Position numbers and translations under genes: made by a program. From Bolinopsis microptera (Eukaryota; Ctenophora; Tentaculata; Lobata; Bolinopsidae), in the NCBI RefSeq assembly GCF_026151205.1, contig NC_087075.1, positions 10,832,303 to 10,896,302 on the forward strand: a stretch of DNA of 64,000 nucleotides, read 5' to 3'. The notes under the pieces were generated by a model. That model was not told the DNA's origin. It worked only from the letters and a program-made list of their open reading frames with translations, and did not search any database. Positions 12,601 through 25,030 of this stretch are shown piece after piece; the stretch's first letter is position 1, and each line of letters begins with the position of its first letter.

Positions 12601-12733
12601 CTCTGTACGTTCATTATTTTAATGAAATCTCTGCAGCGCCTATATCAGATAATGTAATATTCGTTTATCATAATGAACCTATATTAACTGTTTCGTGGGC
12701 TGCAAGCATTGTGGGTGGGTTCTGACATATATA
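9651..12733. other. Gene-poor stretch with degenerate CTGTnACA repeats
   Basis: There are ORFs of 60-113 codons on both strands but none has splice or domain support. A 26-bp tandem duplication (AAGGACCCAGGGTGGCC core) lies at about 11329-11380. Degenerate TGTTACAG/TGTCACAG repeats lie at about 11435-11560. A possible 53-nt exon (AG|GAGTGT... to TGTAG|GTGAGG, about 10645-10697) is too weak to call. Confidence 0.4.
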
Positions 12734-14154
12734 CAGGGTGTTTCAAAAATAATGTCCTGATTTTAAAAAACAATAAAAAATTTGATAAAGGAGCAAAATT
12801 CCCATTATTGGTTGCCATTAGTTCATAAAGCTTACAAATTTAATCTGTTAAGCTCATTTGTTCCAGCGATTCAACTTTGTTAGTTTTTTTGGCTCTGTTC
12901 CAAAAAGTCGAATTTTGAGAAAAATGGGGTTCACAAAAGAAACAAAACTCGATATTGTGAAGACTTATTGGATTTGTGGAGGCAGTGTGACAAGTGCTAG
13001 GCGTCTGCTACAGAAGAAGAACAAGTCTAAATTCAGCAAACTTGATGATAGGACAATACGACGTCTTGTAAAGAAGCTAGAAACTGATTGTACCCTGATT
13101 AAGAACACGCGTACGGGTAGGCCGAAATCTGCTCTTTCTGAGAAAAATATCAAAAGGGTGCAAAGAAAATTGGAGAACAGTCCAAGGAGGTCAACCAGAA
13201 CACTTGGTAGGGAGCTTAAGTTATCGACAACTTCAGTTTGGAGAATTTTGAGAAAAGAGCTGAAGAAGTTTGCCTACAAAATTCAAATCAAACAGGCACA
13301 AACTCCAAAAAATAGAGAACAAAGGACCGAATTTGGCAACATAATGGCTGATCGCATCGAATCTGACTCAGAATTCTTGAAACAGATAATTTTTTCAGAT
13401 GAGGCTCATTTTCATCTGAGCGGTCATGTCAATCGCCAAAATTGTAGGTTTTGGGCAGATGAGAACCCGCATGCAACAGTTGAGTCGCCTATCACTAGAG
13501 AGAAAGTCACAGCTTGGATGGGTATCGGGTATCATGGTATTTTTGGTCCCTTCTTCTTTGAGGATGGTGAGACCGGAAAAACAGACACTATCAGAACATC
13601 CAATTACATCGAGATGTTAAAGAAGAAGTTTGTGCCAGCTCTTAAGAGAAAGCATGTGCTTGATACTTTGATAGGTGCTGGTTCATGCAAGATGGGGCTC
13701 CTCCCCACTGCAGCAAAGAGAGTCTTGCGTGGTTGGAGAAGCAGTTCAAGGAGAGGATCATCTCCCGAAATGCAGACTTTGCCTGGCCCCCATACTCCCC
13801 CGACCTCAACCCCTGCGACTTCTACCTCTGGGGATATCTCAAGAGTAAAGTCTACAGCAATCCAGTCCCTAAAACAACCGCAGAACTTAAGCAGAATATC
13901 AGGAGAGAGGCAAGGAGAATACAGTTGAGCACGGTGCAGTCTGCAGTAGACAACTGCCTCACCCGATATCAACATGTGCTCTCCAATAAAGGACGATGGT
14001 TCGAGCAGATAATAAATTATTGAATCAAATTTTATTGTGTTTTATGATTTTTTGATATATTTGTTACACTTACAACCAAAATTTGAAAAGTTATTTCATT
14101 TGTACTGAATTTGACAATAAATCAAAAACAGGACACTATTTATGAAACACCCTG
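12734..14154 (+). mobile_element. Tc1/mariner superfamily DNA transposon, DD41D type
   Basis: The element is 1421 bp, bounded by terminal inverted repeats that begin CAGGGTGTTTCA at the left and end TGAAACACCCTG at the right. About 31 bp of each terminus match with 3 differences. TA dinucleotides at 12732-12733 and 14155-14156 are the expected target-site duplication. It carries one transposase gene in the plus orientation, broken by a single frameshift. The near-identical TIRs and almost intact ORF suggest recent insertion. It lies in gene-poor DNA, outside any cassette found here. Confidence 0.95.
12924..14023 (+). pseudogene. Mariner transposase (DD41D), one frameshift
   Basis: This would encode a cut-and-paste transposase that binds the element's TIRs and moves it between TA sites. 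The start at ATG 12924 (MGFTKETKLDIVKTY) gives a helix-turn-helix N-terminus (about residues 1-60). A second Arg/Lys-rich DNA-binding helix region follows (GRPKSALSEKNIKRV... to SVWRILRKELKKF). The catalytic motifs are IIFSDEAHF (first Asp, residue 159), QDGAPPH (second Asp, codon at 13691) and SPDLNPCDF (third Asp, codon at 13817). Forty-one residues separate the last two, hence DD41D. The C-terminal part includes YLWGYLKSKVY and ends at TGA 14021. The frame shifts between about 13660 and 13684, just before MQDGAPPH, so the copy cannot make full-length enzyme. Without the shift it would be about 366 residues, normal for the family. The sequence resembles animal transposases with a DUF4817-like HTH and DDE_3-like core; this assignment is from memory. 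Confidence 0.93.
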
Positions 14155-14156
14155 TA

Positions 14157-17100
14157 GACTAGCCGAGTTATCGTTCTGATACCTTCCCGTTAACCTCAAG
14201 TTCTTTACACGTTTGCTTTTACTTTGTCGGAGCAATTATACCTTGACGGCCCTAAGTAGAACAGCCCTAGATTGGTCGACCCCAAACGTGTCCAGCCTAT
14301 TATTGCCAATTTCATCTCGAGTGGCAATACTTTGGCCTTTGGACCGTTACCAAATCGAAATCGCAAGTGAACTTACCGCAAAAAAACTCGATATAGTGCA
14401 CCTCTCTTGCCTTCTTTTAGTGGTACACTTGGTCCACCTCCTCTTGTCCGAACTGCAAGAAAGAATATCTTCTTGTACAAAGTACTAAAATACGATCTGC
14501 TCTGCCCTCCAGATCTGGTTCAGTTAGAGCAGAGAGTAGCCATGTGCCTGAAATGGTAGGTTCTAAGACGGCTTCTCCTCAGGACCTGCAGGTTTATAAG
14601 GCTTACCAGTTCTGACGGGTCTCAGCACATTTCTGGTCTAACGAAGCCTTACCTCCCAACAATCTCTCTGCAACATGTAACAAACTAGTCCCGGTCTTCA
14701 ACCTCTGCCTGGACTAGTAGTAAAACAACCATAGAAAGGGTTTCAGAGTCAACTTTCATACCATCTAGTTCCAGCTGTCGAAAATTGAATTCAGCTCATT
14801 ATTTGATACTATTCCGGTTGTATATCTCAACTTCAGATCATCCTTCATGCCTTGAGATGACAACTGGTTGGTAGAAGTTCCTCTGAGGTTGTTGTTCATC
14901 GCAAATTGAATAAAGTCTACAAAGTGCTGTTCACTACATCTTGTGCTTCCTTACCAGTGCCCTATAATACTCCCTCTTTTTTGACAGATGTCTGAGAGAC
15001 AACATTTTTGTCTCCTTCAAACTGGTGTCTATTTTAAAGAAGTTTTGTCATGACGTACCAAGCTCAGACTTCTAGTTGTTCTGTAAACCAGTTGAGAAAA
15101 CGTTCAAGGTGGACTTTATTTTCGAGTTGTTCATCCAATTGTGGTGACATGATCCGTAATCTTCCTGGACTGTATATAATGATGATTGATGACTGAATTT
15201 CTTAAATTCCTCGGAATTAATAACAGATGTGATGTGCTAAACGTGGGTTGACATTTCGGAGAGAAACTTGGCATTTATCACGAAATGTCATTGTCGTCGC
15301 AAGTCACTCCAGTCGATGTTGCAATGCCTAGCCATAACCTTCGTCAATCGTTGATATTAGTGATTACTGTACTAAACGCAAAGTAGTTAATTTCTTTTAC
15401 GTTCTAGAAGCGAATGTTTTAAAGATCAGACAGATCATAAACCGGCTGTTTTTTATTACGTAAAGCCAGATTATTACCGTGGTTTTACTACTTTCCAGCA
15501 CATTTTTAATGAATCGTCCGTACCTGATTGGATAGTGAGCTTTTTCAACAATCTAATCAAGTTTTACACGGTTGAGGAGATTGTTTTTATTATTGTGGAT
15601 ACTTCGAATAATACGTGTCGTATTTACGCCTCCGTGTCTCACGTTATGATGATAAAATCTGCATATTGCATAATTAATATAAGAATTTATTATTATCCAT
15701 TATTTTAAACCATCCCTATTGGTCTAGAACATTTTGGAAGAATCTGTTAGAATCTTAATTCTATTTGTAGCATGTTTTTGTACTTCATATTACTAACCCT
15801 GTATCTCACTTTAGCAAAGGTTTAGTTCCAGTTGATATTTTGATTCGAATAATAAATTTATATTTCCGAATGTTTCTGGTTTGACGATGCACACATTACA
15901 ATTTCCAGCAGGAATTTGTCTGTGTACATTTTATCCCGCTTCCACAACTTATTAAAGTTTAAACACTGAAAAATCTAGCCGACTAAAACCATCCCACTTA
16001 TGGTTTCTTCGGTGCTGTTTGAATTCAGTACAGTCTGTTTCTAATTAGACGTTGTTACCCGACCAAGTATTCGAAGAGTTGCAAAAGTCGGTATTCCAGT
16101 TCACCACCTATCTTTATCTCCGGTACCAACACACACATATATTTACACTTAACTTTACGATGACAGGTAGGCAGGGGTCTATAAATACGTCTGCCAGATA
16201 GAACCACTCTACTTCACTAAATTTGTAGAACCATTCCAGTACACTCCAGACACGTCCTGCTGACCAGATAGAACCACTGCATTACACCCCAGACTTGCTG
16301 GTGTTACACCACCCCACACGCCAGAGTCCGTAGAGCCATTCTCCCACTTCTTCACTCCACGTCAACTAACTGTTGTTCGTGCTGTTCAGCTCTGACAACG
16401 TCAAATACCAAGTCTAATTGTCTAGTTGCTGCAACGTCCAGGCTACTTCATATTATCCACCTCCCCTACAGTGACAACGTCACATCATCTACCACGCTTA
16501 CAAGGTTTTAATGTTGATGGAAGGTTTTTAAGGTTGGTGTTAGTGACCTACTTGTTTCCACTAGTTGATAACTTGCTTTGTTGTCGTGGTTCTGTAGAAT
16601 TGCCTCCAGTTCTTACCGTTAAATTAAATGATCTCAATCTTTCCCCTACACCGCACTGCTAATTCTAAATTACTTGTTCCAACCTGATTGTTTGGGTAAT
16701 TTAAATTACCATTCCAAATTACCTATTCCTGTGTATTAGCAGCGGGTCCTGTGTGTTCTATTCTACCTTGTAACGGAAGCTGGGTAATTAAAAACTGTGT
16801 TAGTCAAGAAAGTGCGAATATTATACAGGCAGGGCACACAGCTCACATACAGCTAACGGTATTTTCTCAATATTTACAGAACACTATGGGTGCGGGGTGC
16901 CCTGTCCTTGTTTCTTCTTGTCTCTCTCTCTCTCCTTGAATAAATATTTCTGATTTAATATAGTTTTTTCTGAAACACTTGTGTCAATGTGCACTTGAGT
17001 CCTACAGCAGCTTGTGCTCTATTTCAGAAACATACCTAAATTTAAAACGGCTAATTCAGGAAAAGGATGCTATTTTGAGATTTGTCTGAGCTTTTAAAAG

Positions 17101-17592
17101 CTTGCCGGGGGCGTGTCCAGGTCTGCTTTACTGTCATGCAGATATATTGCTACCTTCCAGTGAAGCAAAATACTGTTACATCAAGAGTGCCTTTTATTGA
17201 AGTTTGCATTTATAATTTATACCTTCTTGCAACATTATTAATTTTAACAACGACCTTTCATGGTAGCTTGGATGCATTATTGGATTCCTTGACCAAAGCT
17301 TGGTTCTCTGTTTGGCTTGCTTCAAAGGATTGGTACCCGCTCACATTTAAGTGTCAAGAAAGATATGGTCATCGTGTCAAAGTCAAAGCCTTATGCCCAT
17401 TATTATTCGGGTGCCTTGATCCGTCGACTTCTTGTAATTTTGGAAAACTTGATTGCACTGATTCTGTAATTGGATGGAATGTTGCTCGTTCATGATCCTT
17501 CCACAGCTTTGTTCAGATTCTCTGCCCTGGAGGAATGTTACTTTTGCACAGTACTTCAGTTAAGCGATTTCGGCATCCCTCTAATAAATAGT
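14157..17592. other. Gene-poor stretch
   Basis: No supported gene. There is an imperfect repeat of CCAGATAGAACCACT at about 16194-16280. A 137-codon ORF at 17082-17495 lacks splice sites, homology or codon bias that I can recognise, and such lengths are expected by chance at this AT content. Confidence 0.45.
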
Positions 17593-17867
17593 TAATACCT
17601 CCGCCACTGAGTGCTGCGCGCTATAATTCCCGACAGCTTGCTGGAGGGAATTTGCGGGCACGAAGTTGCGGAGGTATTATATTTTATAATACGTTCCGGT
17701 TCCGATTGCAGAAGGGGTGTAATCCGATACGTGCGCATCATACAATATAGTGTCTAATATATAGAACGCCAGTGTTATTTGTTTTGAAACTTGCCGCCAG
17801 CCAGTCTGAGTCTGGGCTGATAATACCCTCGCTTCTCTTGCGGGAAAAATGAGCAAATTATCAGCCC
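17593..17867. repeat. Inverted-repeat-rich segment (two nested pairs)
   Basis: TAATACCTCCGC at 17593-17604 is exactly inverted at 17668-17679, spanning 87 bp. A second exact 10-bp pair, GGGCTGATAA (17814-17823) and TTATCAGCCC (17858-17867), follows. It could be remnants of a small non-autonomous element or structured sequence. No target-site duplication was identified. Confidence 0.6.
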
Positions 17868-18514
17868 TCGGTGTCCCCGAGTTTTAGTGGATATAATTCC
17901 CGGAAGGTATTATAAAGCTTAGTGGTTGATGTGTACGTGTGCTCTTTTCAAAGGGCTCTTTTAAATATAACTTCGTGTGGTTCCGAATAAGGACATTCAA
18001 CCCCTACTCAGACACACGTGATGGCAGTGATTACTGATTAGTCAGGGCAGCCCTTCCCTCTCCGATTGGTGGTTGATTGTAACATACAAAGTTGCATGAG
18101 GTTTTTTTTGGGTTTTGACAGTTTGGGCTTGATTTCTATACTCCTCCGATATCTGCCAATTATAAAGGAATTGTGCCGCGCTGTCACAAGAGCCATAATA
18201 GGAATTGGTTGTTGGTATTCATCATTTCTGGCTCTCTTCACCGCTTCTGTAGCAGCTTTTTACAACCAGGTATTTGGAGTTCTGACTTGAGTTTACAGGA
18301 TGACTTTACTCTGCTTAAATTAGGTGTCAATAACTTGATACACGCAAATATAGTGTGTCTCAACAAGTGTGGCAAGTCACGTCAAATACAGCTACAACTG
18401 CTACATGTTCTCGTGACTTGTAGAGCGTCTTGTAGTAGATAGAGGTCGACGTATTGTAGAATGAAGATCCTCTGTTTTTCATTGATTGATTGACAAGATG
18501 CAGTAGATAGGTCG

Positions 18515-19303
18515 ACTACACCTTTACTACACCTTTACTACACCTTTACTACACCTTTACTACACCTTTACTAGTATTACACCTTCACTACACCTTTACT
18601 AGTATTACACCTTTACTAGTATTACACCTTTACTACACCTTTACTAGTATTACACCTTTACTACACCTTTACTAGTATTACACCTTTACTACACCTTTAC
18701 TAGTATTACACCTTTACTACACCTTTACTAGTATTACACCTTTACTACACCTTTACTAGTATTACACCTTTACTACACCTTTACTAGTATTACACCTTTA
18801 CTACACCTTTACTAGTATTACACCTTTACTACACCTTTACTAGTATTACACCTTTACTAGTATTACACCTTTACTAGTAATACACCTTTACTACACCTTT
18901 ACTACACCTTTACTAGTATTACACCTTCACTACACCTTTACTAGTATTACACCTTTACTACACCTTTACTACACCTTTACTAGTATTACACCTTTACTAG
19001 TAATACACCTTTACTACACCTTTACTACACCTTTACTAGTATTACACCTTTACTACACCTTCACTACACCTTCACTACACCTTTACTACACCTTCACTAC
19101 ACCTTTACTAGTATTACACCTTTACTACACCTTTACTACACCTTTACTAGTATTACACCTTTACTAGTAATACACCTTTACTACACCTTTACTACACCTT
19201 TACTAGTATTACACCTTTACTACACCTTCACTACACCTTCACTACACCTTTACTACACCTTCACTACACCTTTACTAGTATTACACCTTTACTACACCTT
19301 TAC
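18515..19303. repeat. Composite satellite of 11-bp and 17-bp units, about 790 bp
   Basis: The array is built from ACTACACCTTT (11 bp) and ACTAGTATTACACCTTT (17 bp), often alternating to give a 28-bp period, with CTTTA/CTTCA variants. Near the right end a block of mixed units starting about 19001 is repeated about 162 bp later (from about 19163), a higher-order duplication. No coding potential. Confidence 0.95.
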
Positions 19304-21738
19304 CACTCTTAAATAGTCAAATGTAAACCATTATTTACAGTGCAACCCTATTTACTGTACCACCGTTCTAACCAATTAAACGCTTTCTCCGTGAGCCAGG
19401 GTTATGCGGTGTGAGCGCCAGGTTATGCGGAGTGTGCGCCAAGTTATGCGGAGTGATTCAAGGTTGACTGGCTAGGTTCCACCATGCTCTTTGTACATTT
19501 CAATTCTGGTAGTGCTCGTTTTTATTACAAGAAGCATGTCTTACACTCACTAAACCTTGACTACACCTTTAATCCACCTCTTCTGCACCTCTGCTGCCTA
19601 ACCAGTCTCTGAGCCGGCCTAAATGGAGGTTCCACTCTGCTCCTCACGCAGCTGCATCTCATTTGCACTCGGGTAGTGCTCGTTTTAATTACATCCACTA
19701 GGTAAATTCACTAGATTTACTCATCTTACATCGCTAGAAACGCTTCTTGAGAAGCAGTTTTATTTCTTTGATGAATACGACCATATTGTAGTAATATGAC
19801 CATTTAGGGCAAAAATATTTACGATTGAAGGTCGCCCCCAAAGTTGCTGTTAAGTTGTTATAACCGATAGTTTGCTTAACCTTTGATCATTATAATCTTG
19901 GTATAACTGAGTTTACTGCTGGCACTGAGTCCTGTATTGCTGGCACTGATTCCAGTATTACTTGCACGAAGCTAGACTCAATCATATTTGCTTGTGTACA
20001 TCCTTGTTGGCCGGACTGGGAGAGCAACGTTATCCGCTCCGGTCCATCCAATCTTGCTGTTTACTGATAGTTATCAGAAAATGTCACTAGATGTCTCCTC
20101 CGACTAGACTGTTACTGCTTGCCTCGCTAGTGTATAATCAGTGGTTTCTTGCTGAACAACCTGGTTTTTATTGTCGAACATCCTTGCATATTCGGCCGTG
20201 GCAAAGGCTTAATAGTTTATAACATAATTTGCATTATATAACTTTATCCCAATCGACTGTTTTTACAAATGGAATGCCTCTATTACTTAAATAGTTTGTA
20301 CATATCGATAGTAAACATTTGTTCATTAATTTTGATTATCCTTTCATTGTTGGCTGTCAGATCCTTTTCTCCGTTTAGAATCAACTTCTCCGTCACTTTT
20401 TACCCGGAAAGACCCCTCTGTGACTAACATATACACTAGGATACAACACATACACCCCTCCGTGTATAATGCTAATGCCCCCTTCAAACAAAGCCTCCCC
20501 ACTACTATTATACAGCTGTGTGATTACTTACTCCCGTTATACCCGAGTAACAATCCCCTGTACACGCAGTGGTGTGTGTACTCTAGTAACTAGTACCTAT
20601 CTGCTGTACACGATCTTGTACCCTGTTTTGATGTTTTGTACCCTATCACACAGTGTGTTGTTACTCTGACCTGTCACAGTTTTGGTACCCTGGAACTGCT
20701 ACGCGTACGGGGCTGTCGTTACCTTTATATTATTTATTATATAGCCTGTCACTGTTACCCTTATATAGCCTGTCACTGTTACCCTTATAAACCCTGTCAA
20801 GTGTCACCGTGACAGAAATCATGTACAGTTACCCTGTGACAGTTTAGCACTTTGTTTCTGTGACAGTTTGGCACGTTGTGTTTCTGTCCCGTACTTGAGT
20901 ACCTGCTACCATGAGATCAGGGAGGTTTTTCTACTTCAACCTTGTCTGACTGTTCTAGGGTTTCTCCGTGACATATGCTGTGTGTGGCGCACTTCTATTT
21001 GTCTTTCTCAGCAGATGGTGTATTTTATTATTCTGTCATATTCTCCGGGGCTCATTCCGGTGCTGTTGATCTAGATCCAGATTCGATTTCATTTAATGTA
21101 TCTATTAGAATAAATAGGGCGCGTCATTATTACACCAGCTAGATACAACCTATGACTTGCTCCCCCTCTCTCTCTCTCTCTCTACCTATGTGTCCGCTAA
21201 CTAGGCACTACTTGACGTGTAGTTAAACAGTATCCCCCACAGTTTGACAGACTGCTGAAAGGATTCCCAGTCGTGCTGTAGTGAGTGTTGTTTAACACTG
21301 CCTAACAGTCGAGTGTAGTTAATTACACTACATATACAGCCTGTCGGGGATGTTAGTGTTACTCAGCTTAACTACTCCAGTGTTCCGGCAACTCCACCAA
21401 CATTCTCTCGCATTTAATATATGTTGTAACGTGGTGTCAGATGATGTAGTATATCGGCGGCAATGTGTTGAAAACATACGTTCTTTCAGTAACTTTTACA
21501 GTTTGACCGACTTTTTAGCTGTTTGTTAGGAATTCCACTTTTATGGTTCGTGCTATTTTTTTCTCCGTTTTTTTGTTGGTTTATTTGCCTTCTCCGTCTA
21601 TCGCTGTTCCAGCTGCTTAATATCCCGGAAACAAACGCTCAGTTAGTTCCATAAAGAAATTAGTTAATCACAGTATCCAACTAAGAATTAGTAGACAAGT
21701 TAGTTGCAGCTCATAACATATCTTTGATCTAGAACCTA
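19304..21738. other. Gene-poor stretch with a 21-bp repeat
   Basis: About three copies of a roughly 21-bp unit containing GGTTATGCGG lie at 19395-19460. Short repeats of AGCCTGTCACTGTTACCC lie near 20742-20790. ORFs of about 60-70 codons look random. No exon was identified. Confidence 0.45.
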
Positions 21739-22011
21739 TTAGACCTTCAAACAGATTACCCCTAATATCCGGCCTGTAAACCTCCCCTTGCTCCTGGCAT
21801 GTAGCCTCCCTTTCCATACTGGCGGTGTCTTGTTAAAGTAACGAGTTACCGTCCAGCCCTGCCCACTATCCAACTGTATTCCTGGTTCGACTCTGACCCT
21901 GCAGTCTGCTTCATAGATTGACCTATCAAGGGTCTGGGAATTCGGGCCGTCCTTATTCGACTGTGGGGATTGCTTGGATAATCTTATTCTTAGTGGAGCT
22001 TCAGTGGTCAT
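21739..22011 (-). CDS. Hypothetical 90-codon ORF, antisense to the main locus
   Basis: A minus-strand ORF from an ATG at 22011 begins MTTEAPLRIRLSKQ and ends at a stop at 21739. Its composition (balanced polar residues, GC near 48%) is more protein-like than most chance ORFs here, and it sits about 300 bp upstream of cassette A in the opposite orientation. It has no recognised domain. Splice donors inside it (for example after LDR) are weak. It could be a small gene, a first exon of a divergent gene, or chance. Confidence 0.22.
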   Translation of the reverse strand: MTTEAPLRIRLSKQSPQSNKDGPNSQTLDRSIYEADCRVRVEPGIQLDSGQGWTVTRYFNKTPPVWKGRLHARSKGRFTGRILGVICLKV

Positions 22012-22280
22012 TAGAATATAAGATTAAGAGTGGCTCCAGAAGTAATCTGGACGTTTCAGTTCGACTATTTTATTGATCTGTATTGTATTGTGTGTTCGAC
22101 ATTATCTTTTTAATGTCCTGAACTGTGATGCAGATTTTGTCTTAGAGTAGCAATATAACAGATACATATTTCTTGCGTATCAGTGTTCTTTGTCAAGCTT
22201 GTATTGATATCTCTTTCTGTACGGCATACGTAAAACGCAGCTTTCTGTTATCTTGTGCAACTATCACTAAACGCTCTGTC

Positions 22281-22290
22281 ACTCTTTCAG
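22281..22290 (+). promoter_or_regulatory. 3' splice site upstream of cassette A
   Basis: ACTCTTTCAG at 22281-22290 is a good polypyrimidine acceptor ending 16 nt before the start codon. The short sequence before the ATG is therefore probably joined to an upstream leader. Confidence 0.6.
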
Positions 22291-22306
22291 CTCAGAATGT
22301 ATAATA

Positions 22307-24536
22307 ATGTCCTCCGGAGAACGACAACTGAGCGACTCAACACATAGCAAACCAACCAACGGTAAAACAAAACCAGGAGTTTCAAAACTCCGCCAACCCT
22401 CAAAACTCCAGCCACCATCTTCAAAAACTAAAACTATTCCTAAACAAACCAAACCATCAGCGCTTCAAAATGTCGCTAATGGAATTTCCGTCAACAGCAG
22501 TCCCAGTCCCAGACCCAGCCGCCGGAGTAGTGGCCTGAAAACTCCAGCCTCGGCCAAACCTGCCTCGGCCAAACCTGCCTCGGCCAAACCCACTTCGACC
22601 AAACCCACTTCGTCAAAACCCACTTCAACAAAAGCACCGTCTTCTTCCCGAGCATCTTCAGAGGCTAAAGCTGCTCCAACTCCCAAACCACCCCGGAGGG
22701 TAGCTCCAGCCTCAGAGAGGAGTAAAAATAAAACCAAACGACTGTCTACAAGAAGTACATCTGGTTCTCCAGGGCAAAGTGATGGACCCGTTGCGCCGCC
22801 CCGTTCTGGAGCCGGGATAAAAAGATCAGTTACAGCTAGACAGTCTACTTCAAAGTCTCTTGCTGTGGCTCCTCCTCCTCCAAGTAAGACTAAAGTTTGC
22901 AAACATCCCTCCCTAGAAATGGAACGCAGTATCTCCAGCGAGTCCAATATCTCCAACGAGAGTGTTAAATCTAGAAAGACTTCAACAAACAGGAATCTGT
23001 CGAAAATGAGACAGCCAAGTAAAGCACCTGAAAGAAATAACACTCAGACTAAACGTACGATGAAACGACCTACTTCAACCCGGAGTCGACCTAACGATCT
23101 GGACCTTTCCAAGGAGAATCACGCTGTCAAATACTCAGAGAAAAGGAAGAAAAGCATGAGTAAATCTCAGTCTAACTCTAAAGAGTGCCTTAAAGTTAAG
23201 AAAACTGCGCTGGATCTCTCACCTAGAAGAAGCTCCATGCCCACTGTTGTGATTAGCCCAACCGAGCTGCTTCTTAACCAGAGTCTTCAGAATAAATTGG
23301 CACAGAACGAGTGTAACAGACAGGGCTTCTACCTGACTGACACTGACGCGTCTGTAATGTCTGGAGGTAGCTCTGAGTTCTTAGCCATGTCCTGTGATGA
23401 GAGATCGGATAGTGAGATCATGTTGTTAACTTCCGATGATTTGAAGCTGAATAGAGAGAATTGTTCATCAACCATCTCCTCAAGCGACCTCTTTTCTACT
23501 GACATTGATGATGATGATGACACAGATGTTGATGATGATTACGACGAAGTAGCAGATTGTGGTGGACGCAGAGAAATGACTCCAGTCAGGCAGGATATAG
23601 AGGATGTTATCCGCATGGACCTAGCTAACCAGATTTCCACTGCTGGTGCCCTGAACGACCTCTCTGATCCCAACAGGTCTCCTGCTCTCAACATCACCAT
23701 GGACGAATATGGTTGTCCTGATCCGGAGGTGACTACCCCTCAGAACAGTGTCCCTCTGATGCCCATGGGTATACCAATCCAGCAACTATCCTCTCATCAT
23801 GACTGGGATAAGAAAACTAACTCTGATAAGATCTACAACTCTCCTGATGACAATTTCCAGGAGCCGAAGACCCCGGAGAAGGAGTTGTACTATGACAGCT
23901 CTGATCTGAATCTGGAGGCTTCATCTTCAAGTGAAGACATAGAAAAGGAGCTGAATACAGTAGAGCAAGACGATGTAATAGTAACTGTCGAGCAGAAAAA
24001 CAACACTGTTGATCAGAACATGTCCACCTCTTTCCAAGAAAAGGCCCTTTCTACTGAGCAAAAAGACGTTGAGATTAAACTTTCTGATACTCCTGACCCT
24101 GCTCCCAGAAACATTGACGAAAACTTTCTCGATCCAGGGATATCCAGATCAGAGGACGTTTTGTCGCCCCTGATGAGCGAAACGGCTGATCCTCTCGGTA
24201 TGCTGTCATACCCTCAGTTACCATTAGGTCTGTTCCCTGACGATGCTTATCTTGAAGAGAATTGTGATCCCGGCTCGGTTACCTTACCAAGCAACTTCCC
24301 TGATGATCCGATATACTTCACTCGTAACCAACGTTCAATAAGGCCTAGTAAGAGAAAAAGTCTTCTCATCAGATCTTCATCTCTTGATAAGAAGTACTTG
24401 ACCCAGAAGTCTTCAGAACTTCACTCTGACTCCCTTGATTCGTTTGATGGTGATGATATGTATATTGTAGAGGCGATCACTCCGTGTTCTCCTGGCTCTA
24501 TAAGTGATCGGGAGTTCCTAAATCCTACAACTCCAG
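22307..24536 (+). CDS. Cassette A exon 1: long Ser/Lys/Pro-rich N-terminal exon of the large locus
   Basis: The open frame runs 743 codons from ATG 22307 to a CCAG|GTCAGT donor at 24536/24537 (phase 1). Residues 1-320 are strongly basic and rich in Ser, Thr, Pro and Lys. They include five-residue (A/T)S(A/T/S)KP repeats at residues 81-110, two copies of SK(L/M)RQPSK, and several RRxS sites. Residues 360-560 are acidic, with an Asp run at 399-417. A basic patch near residues 679-695 reads SKRKSLLIRSSSLDKK. No folded catalytic domain is visible, so most of it should be intrinsically disordered; a scaffold or cytoskeleton-binding N-terminus is a guess. The first in-frame ATG after a 3' splice site was chosen as start, but the frame stays open to that splice site, so an internal exon is possible. 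An out-of-frame ATG lies 10 nt upstream. The minus-strand ORFs inside are shadows. Confidence 0.88.
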
Positions 24537-24717
24537 GTCAGTCATTATACTTCTTTAGTTATTTAAATAATTTTCTTCATATTAATGACTGTAATTTCAT
24601 TTTAATGACTATAATTTTAATGACTACTGTGATCAATATTTATACTTTGTTAACGACCAGTATTTACTATTTTACCGAGCTCTGCAGTTCCCTCACTCAC
24701 CCCTCCCTCCAACACAG

Positions 24718-24860
24718 AGATCATGATAACAAACGACAACATGCTGGAGTGTCTGGATGTTAGTCACCAGTTAGCTGGAGTCTACAACACCCCCAAACGG
24801 AGGTTCATTCTGAGGAACAAGACCCGGAATGACGTTACCAGGAGATTCAGCGAGACACAG
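24718..24860 (+). CDS. Cassette A exon 2
   Basis: A 143-nt exon starts after AACACAG (AG at 24716-24717) and ends at ACACAG|GTCAGT. It enters in phase 1, completing a Glu codon with the G from exon 1, reads 47 codons including MLECLDVSHQLAGVYNTPKR and TRRFSETQ, and leaves in phase 0. Both borders and phases agree with the neighbours. The peptide is mixed polar and basic and I recognise no domain. The intron before it is 181 nt. Confidence 0.8.
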
Positions 24861-25030
24861 GTCAGTGGAAATAACATTTCAGATATTTTCTATTCAGAAT
24901 GTACATTTCATCTGTTCACTAGAAGACTAGAGACACCAGCTTCAAGGGTAACCATCTTTGGCTTCAATAGTCTAGTTGTTGCATGAACTGTAGCTGTTGC
25001 ATTTCCATTCTGGAACGTTTTCTACCCCAG

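Noticed and set aside
17082-17495. 137-codon plus-strand ORF
   Set aside because: No recognisable motif, codon bias or borders; length is not significant here.
21880-21900. GGTTCGACTC resembling a tRNA B-box
   Set aside because: No A-box or cloverleaf can be formed around it.
22465-23043. 192-codon minus-strand ORF
   Set aside because: Exact shadow of the Lys/Ser/Pro-rich coding sequence of cassette A.
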